Source: Deltaproteobacteria bacterium (GTDB lineage Bacteria > Desulfobacterota > GWC2-55-46 > UBA9637). Taken from it: a stretch of 64,000 nucleotides of DNA. The position numbers and the translations under genes are program-made. The notes beneath the pieces were generated by a model, which worked only from the letters and a program-made list of their open reading frames with translations, had not been told where the DNA came from and did no database searches. Below are positions 53,381 to 63,859 of the stretch, piece after piece. Numbering within the stretch: the stretch's first letter is position 1; each line of letters opens with the position of its first letter. The stretch covers positions 1 through 64,000 of the forward strand of contig JAUYHF010000006.1 of NCBI GenBank assembly GCA_030690165.1. Direction: 5' to 3'.

Positions 53381-55992
53381 TCCACCACCACATTCATTAT
53401 CTTATTCTTCACATAGACCATCTTTTTTACACCCTTGCCATCAAGCCATTCTGCAATCTTTTTATCTTCAAGCACAAGTCTTTCTACTTCCTCCTGAGAG
53501 GTATCTATAGCCACATTGATGCGGCCTCTGAGTTTGCCGTTAATCTGCACAACCACCAGCGCCTCTTCCTTTTTCAGGGCAGACTCGTCATATGAGGGCC
53601 ATGACATATTAAAAACAGTATCCAATTCCCCTATACCCTGCCACAACTCCTCGCACGCATGCGGCGCAAATGGTGAAAGGAGTATCAGAAGGTTTTCAAT
53701 GGCATTCTTATATGTCGATGCCGCCTTATCTTCCCACTTATAAAGGAAATTCACAAACTCCATAAGCGCGGCAATGGCTGTATTAAAATGAAACCTCTCT
53801 AAATCTTCAGTAACCCTTTTTATTACCATGTTAATCTCGTATTTAAGCTCAAAGTTATCAACCCCCTCTTTTCCCCCTTTAGCAAAGGAGGCTGGGCTCC
53901 CGTTGCTGCGAAGCATTGCAACGGGAAGCGGTGGATTTGCTCGCTGACTCTCTGACTCTCTGACACTTTGACTCTCATTAACCAGCCTCCACACCCTGTT
54001 TAAAAACCTGTATGCGCCTTCAACCCCTTCATCGCTCCATTCAAGGTCTTTCTCAGGCGGCGCAGCGAAAAGAGAAAAGACCCTTGTTGTATCAGCGCCG
54101 TATCTTTCAATAATCCGGTCAGGGTCTATAATATTCTTCTTTGACTTACTCATCTTTTCCGTAGGCCCTATCTCCACCGGTTTTCCGCACTTCACGCATG
54201 TCTTGTCCTTCACCTCTTCGGGCAAAAGATAGCCGTGCTCCTTGCATTTTATAATCTCCTTGCACACCATGCCCTGGGTAAGAAGATTTGTAAAAGGCTC
54301 GTCAAAACCCAAAAGCCCCATATCCCGCATTGCCTTTATAAAAAACCTTGAATAGAGTAGGTGCAGAACAGCATGCTCCACACCGCCTATATACCGGTCA
54401 ACAGGCAACCAGTAATTCGCAGCATCTTTATTGAATGGCCCTTTGTCCTCATGGGGCGAGGTATATCTTAAAAAATACCACGATGAGTCAACAAACGTAT
54501 CCATTGTGTCTGTCTCTCTTCTTGCCTTTTTACCGCACTTGGGACACTGGACATTTATAAATTTTTCGGATTGCGCCAACGGCGATGGCCCCTCGCCTGC
54601 AAACTTCACATCCTCAGGCAGGGACACAGGCAGGTCTTTATAAGGCACAGGCGCTGCGCCGCATACTGCGCAATATATTATCGGTATAGGGCATCCCCAG
54701 TACCTCTGTCTTGATATGCCCCAGTCCCGCAGTTTGTAATTTACAGAGCCTTTTCCAATCTTTTTTTCTTCAAGGCGCTTCACAATGGCTACCATAGCAT
54801 CCCTGTTATTCATTCCATTAAACTGGCCTGAATTCACCATGATTCCGTCTTCCAGATATGCCTCCTGTATCGTAGCAAAGTCTAATTTTTTATCAGACGG
54901 TTGTATAACAACAATCATGGGCAGGTTATACTTTTTAGCAAACTCAAAATCCCTCTGGTCATGGTTTGGAACTGCCATAACAGCGCCTGTGCCGTATTCC
55001 ATAAGGACAAAATTGGCGAGATAGATTGGCATCTTCTTGTCTGTAAGGGGATTTATGCAGTATGAACCTGTAAACACACCTTCCTTTTCAAGCAATGCCT
55101 CTCGCCTGGCGCTTCTGTCTTGCCTTTTTATCTTTTCTATAAATTCGCTGACCGCTGACCGCTGATTGCTGACAACTATCTTTTCAACTACCGGATGCTC
55201 TGGCGCAAGGCTCATGAAGGTTGCGCCGAACAACGTGTCCGGCCTGGTGGTAAATACCTTTATGGCATCATTGGAATTCTCAATCTTAAAATCCACCTCA
55301 GCGCCCAGGCTCTTCCCAATCCAGTTCTTCTGCATTATAAGAACCTTCTCAGGCCAGCCGGAAAGTTTATCGCAATAATCTAAAAGCTCATCAGCATACG
55401 CAGTTATTTTGAAAAACCACTGCTTGAGGTTTTTCTGCTCCACAGGGCTGTCGCACCTCCAGCAGAGACCTCCCTCCACTTGCTCATTGGCCAGAACCGT
55501 GACGCACTGCGGACACCAGTTCACAGCAGACTGTTTCTGATATGCCAATCCTTTTTCATATAACTTGAGAAAGAGCCACTGATTCCATCGGTAATATTCA
55601 GGGGTGCATGTGGCAATCTCCCTGTCCCAGTCATACGATATACCAAGTCTTTTCAACTGCCTTTTCATATAGGCAATATTTTCGTATGTCCATTTCGCAG
55701 GATGCACACCGCGCTGTATAGCCGCATTCTCAGCAGGCATGCCAAAGGCATCCCAGCCCATAGGATGCAGGACATTGTAGCCGCGCATACTCAGAAATCT
55801 TGCCGCAACATCTCCAATGGAATAATTCCTCACATGGCCCATATGTATCTTGCCGGAAGGATACGGAAACATCTCCAGCACATAATACTTCTTTTTGGCC
55901 TTATCCTCTGTTACCTTAAAGACCTTATTCTCTTCCCATATCTTCTGCCATCTTTCTTCTATTTTTTTGTGGTCGTATTTCTCCTGCACCAA
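53377..55992 (-). CDS. leuS: Leucyl-tRNA synthetase
   Basis: An 871-residue LeuRS. HIGH region [21 protein letters not shown] near residue 40, CP1 editing domain, zinc-like CPQC/CWRC near 159-178, and KMSKS in [18 protein letters not shown] near 620. Two in-frame repeat insertions are visible. SNQRSAVS is in the editing domain after PEHPVVEKI. About 40 residues (from [11 protein letters not shown] to GKEGVDN) lie in the anticodon-binding region between RVWRLVNE and [10 protein letters not shown]. The catalytic motifs are intact, so the enzyme should work. Confidence 0.96.
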   Translation of the reverse strand: MVQEKYDHKKIEERWQKIWEENKVFKVTEDKAKKKYYVLEMFPYPSGKIHMGHVRNYSIGDVAARFLSMRGYNVLHPMGWDAFGMPAENAAIQRGVHPAKWTYENIAYMKRQLKRLGISYDWDREIATCTPEYYRWNQWLFLKLYEKGLAYQKQSAVNWCPQCVTVLANEQVEGGLCWRCDSPVEQKNLKQWFFKITAYADELLDYCDKLSGWPEKVLIMQKNWIGKSLGAEVDFKIENSNDAIKVFTTRPDTLFGATFMSLAPEHPVVEKIVVSNQRSAVSEFIEKIKRQDRSARREALLEKEGVFTGSYCINPLTDKKMPIYLANFVLMEYGTGAVMAVPNHDQRDFEFAKKYNLPMIVVIQPSDKKLDFATIQEAYLEDGIMVNSGQFNGMNNRDAMVAIVKRLEEKKIGKGSVNYKLRDWGISRQRYWGCPIPIIYCAVCGAAPVPYKDLPVSLPEDVKFAGEGPSPLAQSEKFINVQCPKCGKKARRETDTMDTFVDSSWYFLRYTSPHEDKGPFNKDAANYWLPVDRYIGGVEHAVLHLLYSRFFIKAMRDMGLLGFDEPFTNLLTQGMVCKEIIKCKEHGYLLPEEVKDKTCVKCGKPVEIGPTEKMSKSKKNIIDPDRIIERYGADTTRVFSLFAAPPEKDLEWSDEGVEGAYRFLNRVWRLVNESQSVRESESQRANPPLPVAMLRSNGSPASFAKGGKEGVDNFELKYEINMVIKRVTEDLERFHFNTAIAALMEFVNFLYKWEDKAASTYKNAIENLLILLSPFAPHACEELWQGIGELDTVFNMSWPSYDESALKKEEALVVVQINGKLRGRINVAIDTSQEEVERLVLEDKKIAEWLDGKGVKKMVYVKNKIMNVVVE
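53861..53977. repeat. Composite repeat inserted in frame in leuS
   Basis: Three families side by side: a CCCCCTTT/AAAGG unit, a CCCGTTGC/GCAACGGG palindrome, and GACTCTC-type tandem units. All 117 bases (39 codons) are translated in leuS. Confidence 0.85.
55146..55176. repeat. CGCTGAC tandem repeat in frame in leuS
   Basis: Three GCTGACC/GCTGATT units in 31 bases within the editing-domain coding region; translated as SNQRSAVS. Related to the repeat at 3266-3310. Confidence 0.8.
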
Positions 55993-56084
55993 TTGAACCC
56001 TTGCCCCCTTTTATTTTCTTCAGTCTTTGTCTTTTCTTAACACAGCGCTGCCTTTTTTTCAAACAAAATAAGATATGAATGCAC

Positions 56085-56112
56085 TTGACAGGGAAAAACA
56101 TCAGAGTATAAT
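56085..56112 (+). promoter_or_regulatory. Sigma-70 promoter
   Basis: TTGACA (56085-56090), 16-base spacer, perfect TATAAT (56107-56112), 33 bases before the ATG of the Rossmann gene. Near-consensus, suggesting strong expression. Confidence 0.8.
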
Positions 56113-56145
56113 TTTTGGATAAAGTATCATATAGGAGGAAAGCTT

Positions 56146-56541
56146 ATGGGAAAAAAGAAAGAGATACAGATAGCTATTGTCGGGTTAGGCAAGATTGGAA
56201 GCACCTTTTTAAAAAAGCTGCTTGAGAAAGAAAGACAGGGGATTACGCTCATGGGCGTGGTAGAGCAGAACAAAGATACGCCGGGGATAGAATTGGCTAA
56301 AGACAAAGGGATAAAAATATACGACAGCCTTGATAAGCTGTTATATCTCAGCCAAGAGGTGGATGTAATATTTGACCTTACAGGCAATATTGATGCAAGA
56401 GAGAACCTGAGAGGCGGTCTGGCAAGAGCCAGAAACCAGCACACCGTCATTGTCCCGGAAGTAATAGCATTTCTCATTTGGAATCTCATAGCGCAAGGCA
56501 GCGAAGAATTCCCGGAAAGCGAAGCAAAACTGGGCTATTAA
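56146..56541 (+). CDS. Predicted NAD(P)-binding Rossmann protein
   Basis: A 131-residue protein that is little more than one Rossmann half: IAIVGLGKIGSTFLKKLLEKE (GxGxxG near residues 11-16), VVEQNKDTPGIELAKDKGI, then VDVIFDLTGNIDARENLRGGL and a C-terminal VIVPEVIAFLIWNLI helix. It resembles the NAD-binding domain of homoserine or aspartate dehydrogenases but lacks any catalytic domain. TATAGGAGG precedes the ATG, a consensus promoter lies upstream, and a terminator follows, so it is a well-expressed single gene. Function unknown; possibly a redox sensor. Confidence 0.75.
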   Translation: MGKKKEIQIAIVGLGKIGSTFLKKLLEKERQGITLMGVVEQNKDTPGIELAKDKGIKIYDSLDKLLYLSQEVDVIFDLTGNIDARENLRGGLARARNQHTVIVPEVIAFLIWNLIAQGSEEFPESEAKLGY

Positions 56542-56555
56542 CAGCCTGTTAAATT

Positions 56556-56590
56556 GTTTTGGCGCAGACCAAAACCGATTTTCTTTTTTT
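56556..56590 (+). terminator. Terminator after the Rossmann gene
   Basis: GTTTTGG (56556-56562) pairs with CCAAAAC (56569-56575), followed by a T-rich run (CGATTTTCTTTTTTT). Confidence 0.6.
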
Positions 56591-56691
56591 CCAAGGCTGA
56601 AGCTTTGCCCTACATGTCTTGCTGAACCAGCGTAAGGGGTTTTTTTTACATATCTTGCCTTATCTTATTTTTTCTGTTATTATTTTCTCTT

Positions 56692-59148
56692 GTGAAGAGG
56701 TTAAAACCTAAAAACAGGTTAAAGCTGCTTGCTGTTATCATTAGCGCATTTATTCTTATTACTGTAGCGCTTCCATTCGGCGTCTATCTCTATTTTACAA
56801 GCGCCTTACCACAGTTAAATTCACTGCATGAATACAATCCCAATATAATCACAAAGATATATTCCGGCGACGGCCAGGTTGTTGGCGAGTTTTACATAGA
56901 AAGACGGATTGTAGTTCCCTTCTCAAAAATCCCGCCCCGGCTTATAAGGGCATTTCTATCTGCAGAGGATGCTCAATTTTACCAGCATAAGGGGGTAGAC
57001 TACTGGAGCGTCCTGCGCGCCTTTTACAGGAACATCACTGCAGGCAAGATTGTGCAGGGTGGAAGCACTATTACACAGCAGGTGGCTAAATCATTTTTTC
57101 TTACCCCTGAAAGGAGCGTAGGAAGGAAGATAAAAGAGGCGCTGCTGGCCTACAGGATTGAAAAAAGCCTTTCAAAGGACGATATACTTCATCTCTATCT
57201 CAATCAGATATATCTGGGAAACGGCGCCTATGGCGTTCAGGCAGCGGCAGAGGCATATTTTGGCAAGGATGTGGGAATCCTTAACCTTGCCGAGGCAGCG
57301 CTTCTTGCCGGCCTTCCGAAGGCGCCGAGCAAATACTCTCCATACCATTATCCGGATGTGGCGAGGCAGCGGCAGGAGTATGTGCTGCGGAGGATGATAG
57401 AAGAGGGTTATATTACAAAGGATGAAGAAGAAAAGGCGCTTAGATATACGCTTAAACTGAAGCCAAAAGAGATAAAAAGCCTCTGGGTCGGACCGTATTT
57501 TACAGAGCATGTGCGCAGATATATAGATGAAAAGTACGGCGAAGACCTTCTCTATAGAGGCGGGCTTCAGGTGTATACAACGTTGAATGTAGAGTTTCAG
57601 GAGGCTGCAAACGAGGCAGTAGCCTTTGGATTAAAAGAGCATGACAAAAGGCGCGGCTACAGAGGGCCGGTAAAAAGATTGGCAAAGAAAGATGAAATGG
57701 ATGCGTTTCTCACGGAAGTGATAACAGAATTAAACGGAAAACAGCTTGAAACAGGAAAGATATATGAAGGGCTTGTAACAGCCGTAGATACACAGGGGCA
57801 ATATTTTTTAGTAAATATCGGCGCTCATAAAGCCCGGCTTGCATTTGAAGACGCAGCATGGGCAAAACTATACAATCCGACTGATGACCCTGATGGCGGG
57901 AAAAATCAAGATATTACCCGTGTTATAAGAATTGGCGATGTTATAAAAGTCGCTGTAAAATCGGCTACGAACTCCGAACTTATATCTGTTACACTGGAAC
58001 AGGAACCGCTCACCCAGGCGTCTCTGATTGCGGTGGAGCCTCAAACAGGCTATATAAGGGCCATGGTTGGAGGGGCGGATTTTACAAAAACCCAGTTTAA
58101 CAGGGCTGTACAGGCAAAGCGGCAGCCGGGGAGCGCATTCAAGCCGATTATATACGTTGCCGCCCTGGATAAAGGCTACACGGCTGCGTCTGTAATCATA
58201 GACTCGCCCATTATCTTTGAGGAAACCGTAAAAGGCCCTGTAACAGGCGTTGACATGGAAACCGAATGGAAACCCAGAAACTTTGAGGAGAAATTCTACG
58301 GACCGACAACCTTCAGGCAAGCCCTGACACATTCCAGAAATGTCGTAACCATAAAGATTTTAAAGGACATTGGCGTGGGTTATGCGATTGAATATGCAAA
58401 AAAACTCGGCATCCAGTCTCCATTGAATAACGACCTCTCCCTTGCCCTGGGGTCATCCAGCCTGTCTCTTTTGGAGCTTACCAACGCCTATTCCACATTT
58501 GCAAATATGGGCAAAAGGGCAGAGCCAATCTTCATAACAAAGATTACAGACAAGGCAGGGAATGTCCTTGAAGAAACTCCATCTCCAATCCTTCAAGATG
58601 TTTTAAGCCCGCAGACCGCTTTTATAATGACAAATCTTTTGCAGGGTGTTATACAGGATGGAACCGGCCAGCGGGCAAAGGCGCTCGGAAGACCTGCCGC
58701 AGGCAAGACCGGAACTACAAATAATCTGAACGATGCATGGTTTATAGGTTTTACCCCGAATATTCTTGCAGGCGTATGGATAGGTTATGATGGTGAAAGG
58801 CCGCTTGGGCACATGGAAACAGGGGCAAGGGCGGCTCTCCCGATATGGCTGGAATTCATGCAAAAGGCAGTGGCAGGAACTTCCCTTAAAAGTTTTTCTG
58901 TTCCTGAAGCCGTTGTATTTGCCAAAATAGATATGACGACAGGCAAGCCTGTAACTTTAGCGACAGAGAAGGCAATCTTTGAGGTGTTTAAAGAAGGAAC
59001 AGCGCCAACGGATTCTGCAAACGCCGCCGGAGGCGCTGGCGCAGTTGACGGAAATACTCCCACTGAAAGGTTTTTTGAAATGGATAGAGGCGCATCAACA
59101 GAGGGAAAACCCCCTGCTGATTCTTCTGAAGATGAAAAAATGGATTAA
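56692..59148 (+). CDS. mrcA: Penicillin-binding protein 1A (bifunctional)
   Basis: An 818-residue class A PBP. A membrane anchor lies at residues about 10-33, then the GT51 glycosyltransferase domain (AEDAQFYQHKGVDYWSVLRAFYRN; GGSTITQQVAKSFFL; RKIKEALLAYRIE; NQIYLGNGAYGVQAAA). An OB-like insert follows at 330-430, then the transpeptidase domain with the SAFK motif (RQPGSAFKPIIY) near 475, SRN near 545, and KTGTTNN near 673. GTG start. The Gly/Ala-rich tail is typical. It builds septal and lateral wall. It follows a terminator and is separate from moaA by 3 bases. Confidence 0.95.
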   Translation: MKRLKPKNRLKLLAVIISAFILITVALPFGVYLYFTSALPQLNSLHEYNPNIITKIYSGDGQVVGEFYIERRIVVPFSKIPPRLIRAFLSAEDAQFYQHKGVDYWSVLRAFYRNITAGKIVQGGSTITQQVAKSFFLTPERSVGRKIKEALLAYRIEKSLSKDDILHLYLNQIYLGNGAYGVQAAAEAYFGKDVGILNLAEAALLAGLPKAPSKYSPYHYPDVARQRQEYVLRRMIEEGYITKDEEEKALRYTLKLKPKEIKSLWVGPYFTEHVRRYIDEKYGEDLLYRGGLQVYTTLNVEFQEAANEAVAFGLKEHDKRRGYRGPVKRLAKKDEMDAFLTEVITELNGKQLETGKIYEGLVTAVDTQGQYFLVNIGAHKARLAFEDAAWAKLYNPTDDPDGGKNQDITRVIRIGDVIKVAVKSATNSELISVTLEQEPLTQASLIAVEPQTGYIRAMVGGADFTKTQFNRAVQAKRQPGSAFKPIIYVAALDKGYTAASVIIDSPIIFEETVKGPVTGVDMETEWKPRNFEEKFYGPTTFRQALTHSRNVVTIKILKDIGVGYAIEYAKKLGIQSPLNNDLSLALGSSSLSLLELTNAYSTFANMGKRAEPIFITKITDKAGNVLEETPSPILQDVLSPQTAFIMTNLLQGVIQDGTGQRAKALGRPAAGKTGTTNNLNDAWFIGFTPNILAGVWIGYDGERPLGHMETGARAALPIWLEFMQKAVAGTSLKSFSVPEAVVFAKIDMTTGKPVTLATEKAIFEVFKEGTAPTDSANAAGGAGAVDGNTPTERFFEMDRGASTEGKPPADSSEDEKMD

Positions 59149-59151
59149 ATT

Positions 59152-60147
59152 ATGTCCCAAAAGCTTATTGACTCATACAACCGTCCCATAGACTATCTGA
59201 GAATATCGGTTACAGACCGTTGCAACTTAAGGTGTGTTTATTGCATGCCTTCTGAAGGCATAGCGCTCATGAATGCCGATAATATCCTGCGGTATGAAGA
59301 ACTCATGAGGGTTGCAGCCATTGCAGTAAAACACGGCATAACAAAGATAAGGATTACAGGCGGAGAACCGCTTGTCCGTAAAGGGATTGTAGAATTTATA
59401 GAAGAACTGGCAAAATTGAAAGGTATTATAGACTTAAGCCTTACAACAAACGGCGTCCTTCTTAAGGAGTTTGCGCTTTCGCTGAAAAGGGCGGGGCTTA
59501 CAAGGGTAAATGTGAGTCTGGATTCTTTAAATAAAGAAAGGTTTCATAAAATAACCAGAGGAGATTTTCTTGAAAATGTCATGGATGGGCTTGAAGAGGC
59601 GGAAAGGGCAGGCTTAAGCCCGGTAAAGATAAATTGTGTGGTGATAAAAGGCTTCAATGATGACGAAATTCTGGATTTTGCCTTGCTCACAAAAAAGAAA
59701 CCATTTCACATAAGATTTATAGAGTATATGCCGTTTGAGGCAGAGGCTGCATGGGATAGAGATAAATGCATTTCAGCATCGCAAATAATGGAGAAGATAA
59801 ACAGCCTTCAGAACCTTATTCCGCTTGGAAACCATGAAAAGAGGACAGGCCCTGCAAGGAGATATAAATTTATAGACGGCATCGGCGAGATAGGTTTTAT
59901 AAACCCTGTATCAGACCACTTCTGCGGCTCATGCAACAGACTAAGGCTTACAGCAGACGGAAAGCTCAGAACATGCCTGTTTTCTGATGATGAGGTGGAT
60001 ATAAAAGCAGCTATTAGAAATAACTGCACTGACAGAGAAATAGAAGATCTTTTATTCAGGGCTGTAAAAGAAAAACCGGAAGGGCATCGTATCAATGACA
60101 ATATCTTTAAAAAGTGCAGCAGAACAATGAGCTTTATAGGAGGATAG
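59152..60147 (+). CDS. moaA: GTP 3',8-cyclase MoaA
   Basis: A 331-residue radical SAM enzyme that starts molybdopterin synthesis. N-terminal cluster CNLRCVYC near residues 22-29, ITGGEPLVRKG near 73, and the C-terminal cluster CGSCNRLRLTADGKLRTC near 260-277. It ends in the conserved Gly-Gly. Length is normal. Matches mobA and mobB upstream in the window. It starts 3 bases after the PBP1A stop. Confidence 0.97.
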   Translation: MSQKLIDSYNRPIDYLRISVTDRCNLRCVYCMPSEGIALMNADNILRYEELMRVAAIAVKHGITKIRITGGEPLVRKGIVEFIEELAKLKGIIDLSLTTNGVLLKEFALSLKRAGLTRVNVSLDSLNKERFHKITRGDFLENVMDGLEEAERAGLSPVKINCVVIKGFNDDEILDFALLTKKKPFHIRFIEYMPFEAEAAWDRDKCISASQIMEKINSLQNLIPLGNHEKRTGPARRYKFIDGIGEIGFINPVSDHFCGSCNRLRLTADGKLRTCLFSDDEVDIKAAIRNNCTDREIEDLLFRAVKEKPEGHRINDNIFKKCSRTMSFIGG

Positions 60148-60219
60148 AAAATTCGCCGCTGCTCCTATCTCTATTTACCCGCCCATTTTTTTATCTCCTT
60201 TTAAAATAAAATCAACACC

Positions 60220-60248
60220 TTGTCAATACAATTGAAATATGTTATTTA
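60220..60248 (+). promoter_or_regulatory. Possible ccsA promoter
   Basis: TTGTCA (60220-60225), a 17-base spacer and TATTTA (60243-60248), just upstream of the ccsA ATG; the very short leader makes this uncertain. Confidence 0.3.
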
Positions 60249-60257
60249 AACTCCACC

Positions 60258-61145
60258 ATGTCAAATCTGGAAACAATACTATCAAGAGACAGCTATATAC
60301 TCGCTGTAGAAATAAGGCTTTTTTGGCTCGTAGCCCTGATATACGGGGTCTGTCTTATCTTATATCTCATCCACCTTGCCACCAAAAAGACCGGCCCCGG
60401 AAGATTGGGCACAAACATGCTCTGGCTTGGCGTAATCACCCATGCAGGCCTTATACTTTTAAGGACATTCGAAGGCCAGAGGGCGCCTTTTCAAACCCTT
60501 TATGAAAGCCTGTCATGGTTTGCATGGTCAACATCCATTGCATACCTCTATGTAGAAAGACGATGGAAAGATATTTATCTGCCTGGGATTCTTGTAACAG
60601 CGCTCTCAATGGGGGCGTGTCTGTATGCCCTGCTAACGAGAAGCCCTGCTGTAGAACCGCTTTCACCTCCGCTTCAGAGCTATTGGTTTGAGTGGCATGT
60701 GGCGCTTGCATTCTTATCCTATGCTGTCTTTGTCGTAAGCTGTTCAATAGAGATAATCTATCTTGCGATAAAACCTTCTGTAAAAAAAGGCCTGAGACCG
60801 GAATATGGCCTTAATACAAATAATCTTGAGACATTTCACAGACAGTCTTTCAGGCTTGCCTTATTTGGCTTTCCACTTCTTACATTCGGCATATTTTCCG
60901 GCGCTGCATGGGCAAACGAGGCATGGGGCAGATACTGGGGATGGGATCCAAAAGAGACATGGTCGCTAATCACATGGACGGTATTTGCCATATACCTCCA
61001 TTCCATGTCAATACCAAGATGGAATAAACTGCCCGCGTCAATATTCAACATACTCGGCTTTATATGTATGCTTATGACATTTATAGGCGTAAACTGGCTG
61101 GCAAGGCTTCTGGGAATACCAAGTTTACATTTGTATGCGATGTAA
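60258..61145 (+). CDS. ccsA: Cytochrome c assembly protein CcsA (system II)
   Basis: A 295-residue membrane protein with about eight transmembrane segments. The family heme-handling WWD-type motif appears as WGRYWGWDPKETWSLITW near residue 222. Paired with ResB/Ccs1, it forms the system II heme lyase exporting heme to apocytochromes c. It precedes resB by 6 bases. The N-terminus lacks the extended HemX form. Confidence 0.93.
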   Translation: MSNLETILSRDSYILAVEIRLFWLVALIYGVCLILYLIHLATKKTGPGRLGTNMLWLGVITHAGLILLRTFEGQRAPFQTLYESLSWFAWSTSIAYLYVERRWKDIYLPGILVTALSMGACLYALLTRSPAVEPLSPPLQSYWFEWHVALAFLSYAVFVVSCSIEIIYLAIKPSVKKGLRPEYGLNTNNLETFHRQSFRLALFGFPLLTFGIFSGAAWANEAWGRYWGWDPKETWSLITWTVFAIYLHSMSIPRWNKLPASIFNILGFICMLMTFIGVNWLARLLGIPSLHLYAM

Positions 61146-61151
61146 ATAAAA

Positions 61152-62672
61152 ATGATTATTCTAACAAAAATAAAATCTATTAACTGGCAGGGCATTCGTG
61201 AAAATAAAATCTATAAGAGATTTGCATCCCTTAAGACCTCTTGTATATTTCTTGGCATTCTGATCGGGTTTTATATCATAGGAACCATCTTTCCGCAGGG
61301 CGCCGGGCTTGACGATTATATAAAATCAGGGGGCGGTTTTACATCCTTTGTTATTTTCTTTGACCTTCTGAATATATTTAATACCCCTGGTTTTTTAATC
61401 GTCGTATCCCTTCTATCTATAAATCTGACAATCTGCGCCTTTGAAATATTTTTGATACTCCGGAGCCAGAGGAAAACCGTATCAGAGGGATTGCAATTTA
61501 CTCCTCAATTTACATTACCATTAGATATAATCCCGCAATTGGAGGACACGGGAGAAATTGTAAAAGAGATATTTAAAAAAGAGCTTGGATTTACAGAAAA
61601 GACATTCGCATGCCCGGAAACAAATCCCCGATTGTTTCTATCGGGGATAAATATAATGGAAAAAGGCTGGTCTTACAGATGGCTTACATGGGGTTACCAT
61701 CTATCTATCCTCTTTTGTTTCTTTGGTTTTTTTATGACATATATCTTTGCATTTGAAGACGGGATTACCCTCTATCCGGACGAGGCTGCAACAATAAAAC
61801 CTGCCGCAACAAACAGATGGAATAAAAGCTGGGGCAATAAACCGCAAGAACTTGATTTCAAACTTATGCTTGATGAATTCATAACAGAGTATAATCAATT
61901 TCCGAAATTGGATTATCCTGCTGATAAACTCTCAAGACTCGCAATTGCCATGGGCTGGAAGGACCCGAAATATCTGCTGAAAGATGAATCCTATTCCCCA
62001 AAGGACTGGAAGAGCAGGGTTAAGGTAATAAAAGGAAAACAGGTGGTTTTAGAAAAGACCATTGAGGTAAATGACCCTCTCTCATATCAGGGCATAACCT
62101 TTTATCAGGCCGCTTATAAGCAAATGCTGAAGATACAGATTGATGATAATCCCATATCGCTTGAGACAGAGGCCGATCATGAGTTAATTATACCCGGCAT
62201 AGACGGCATGCTTAAGTTTGGCGCAATAAGAACAGGGACGCTCTTTAAAAAAGACGGCGGAACAGAAAAAATAAAGACATTTACAGAGGCCGCGCTTATA
62301 AGAAAAGACAAGAGCGGAAAAACAGAAACAGAAAAACTCGGCAAACTTGAACATGACGGAAGCCTGTATATAGACGATAAAAGGATTAGCCTCAAGGAAT
62401 TTAAAGAGGCGTCTATTCTGAGCTATCGTTACGACCCCGGCGTTCCGATACTATGGTGGTCCGGGGTTACTCTGCTAATTGCTATGGCATTAAGGGTATT
62501 CGGGGCATGGTACAGGATAATATACAGGCTTGAGGAAAAAGACGGCATGCCTCATCTGCTACTTAAGATAAAAACAAGGGGGCTTATGGCAGACGAGGAA
62601 AGGCTCATAAAGAGGTTGAAACACTCGCTGGAAAAATGGGCAGAACCGATAGATTTAGATACGCCTGTTTAA
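61152..62672 (+). CDS. resB: Cytochrome c biogenesis protein ResB/Ccs1
   Basis: A 506-residue ResB. Membrane segments are near 32-52 and 71-90 (FFDLLNIFNTPGFLIVVSLLSINLTICAFE), near 182-200, and near 435-455. A large periplasmic domain spans 200-430 (FKLMLDEFITEY; NDPLSYQGITFYQAAYK near 310). It follows ccsA by 6 bases. It completes system II cytochrome c maturation; thiol-redox partners (CcdA, ResA) are not in the window. Confidence 0.93.
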   Translation: MIILTKIKSINWQGIRENKIYKRFASLKTSCIFLGILIGFYIIGTIFPQGAGLDDYIKSGGGFTSFVIFFDLLNIFNTPGFLIVVSLLSINLTICAFEIFLILRSQRKTVSEGLQFTPQFTLPLDIIPQLEDTGEIVKEIFKKELGFTEKTFACPETNPRLFLSGINIMEKGWSYRWLTWGYHLSILFCFFGFFMTYIFAFEDGITLYPDEAATIKPAATNRWNKSWGNKPQELDFKLMLDEFITEYNQFPKLDYPADKLSRLAIAMGWKDPKYLLKDESYSPKDWKSRVKVIKGKQVVLEKTIEVNDPLSYQGITFYQAAYKQMLKIQIDDNPISLETEADHELIIPGIDGMLKFGAIRTGTLFKKDGGTEKIKTFTEAALIRKDKSGKTETEKLGKLEHDGSLYIDDKRISLKEFKEASILSYRYDPGVPILWWSGVTLLIAMALRVFGAWYRIIYRLEEKDGMPHLLLKIKTRGLMADEERLIKRLKHSLEKWAEPIDLDTPV

Positions 62673-62739
62673 AATCCCACCAACCCCCCTTAGACATAAT
62701 GCCCGGCTAAAGGCATAATTTTCAATAATCTCATCCGCT

Positions 62740-63852
62740 TCACAAAAGTGTCTTTTGCTCCCTTCCAATAGAGCTTGTGTCCGCCTCAAGACCTTTGACA
62801 TCTTCAAGACTCGAAAGCCTGTCCTGAAATCTTTCGAGTCTTTTGCCAGCCTCGTCATATTTTGTCCGCGCATTATTCAAATGAGTGCCGACAACCTCAA
62901 AATCCTTTGAAAATCTGTCAAAATCTCCTTTAAGCCTTTCAAGGCGCGACAATATCTCCTGCGCCTGCCCGCTTATCTCCATGCCTCTTAATCCAAGAAG
63001 TATTGTCTGTAGATAAACATAAAAGCTGTTTGGTGAAACCGGCACAACCTTCTTTGCAAATGCGTAGCCGGCTATGCCCTTTTCTTCGCCAAATGACTCA
63101 TCTTTTATAATGGTCTCGTAATATACATTCTCGGCAGGGATATACATCAGGGCAAAGCTGAATGTGCCTTCATCAGGCTGGATATACTGGTCTGCAATGG
63201 CGTCTATGTGTTTTTTTACATCCGATACAAATCTTTTTCTGTTGAATTTTCTTTCCTCATCTGTCGGGCTCTCAAGAAGTCTTTTAAAATTTTCCAGGGG
63301 AAATTTTGAATCTACAGGCACAAGGCCATGCGCGAGTTGTATAACAGCATCCACCCTTGAGCCGTTTTTGAAAGTGTATTGAAGTTTGTAGTTTGTCGGC
63401 GGAAGTATCTGGCTAAGAAGGTCGCCCAAAAAAAGCTCGCCGAGTCCGCCGCGGAGTTTTGGCGACCTGAGTATCTCCTGCAAGCTCGCTATATCCTTGC
63501 CGACATCAAAGACCTGTTGTGTTGCCTTTGAAAGTTCTCCAAGGTCTTTTTTTACATCGCCAACAACCCTTGCCGCATTGTCCATCCTCTGACCCAACTG
63601 GCCTGTCGCATTCTGAAGCTGCTGGGTAACTGAATTTAACTGACTGTTTACCTGGGCCGTAACATTGCCAAGCTGCTGGTTAATGGTCTGGATATTGACA
63701 GCAAGGTTTTCTGAAAGCTGCTGGCGGAGATTTAATATCTCCTGCTGCATCAGGGAAAGGGCTGGGTCTGTCCGCTGCTTTCTGGAACTTAAGATATTCC
63801 AAAGTATGAGCAGTATCAGGACAGATAAAAGTATTGTGATAGTGATTTCCAT
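62740..63852 (-). CDS. rmuC: DNA recombination protein RmuC
   Basis: A 370-residue RmuC. One membrane anchor at residues about 3-20, a long coiled coil (40-130), then the RmuC nuclease-like domain with LRGGLGELFLGDLLSQILPP, VDAVIQLAHGLVPVDSKFPLENFKRLLES, and YIPAENVYYETI segments near 140-260. RmuC limits recombination at inverted repeats in E. coli. It runs convergently to resB and is preceded by a palindrome. Confidence 0.94.
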   Translation of the reverse strand: MEITITILLSVLILLILWNILSSRKQRTDPALSLMQQEILNLRQQLSENLAVNIQTINQQLGNVTAQVNSQLNSVTQQLQNATGQLGQRMDNAARVVGDVKKDLGELSKATQQVFDVGKDIASLQEILRSPKLRGGLGELFLGDLLSQILPPTNYKLQYTFKNGSRVDAVIQLAHGLVPVDSKFPLENFKRLLESPTDEERKFNRKRFVSDVKKHIDAIADQYIQPDEGTFSFALMYIPAENVYYETIIKDESFGEEKGIAGYAFAKKVVPVSPNSFYVYLQTILLGLRGMEISGQAQEILSRLERLKGDFDRFSKDFEVVGTHLNNARTKYDEAGKRLERFQDRLSSLEDVKGLEADTSSIGREQKTLL

Positions 63853-63859
63853 ATAAATA

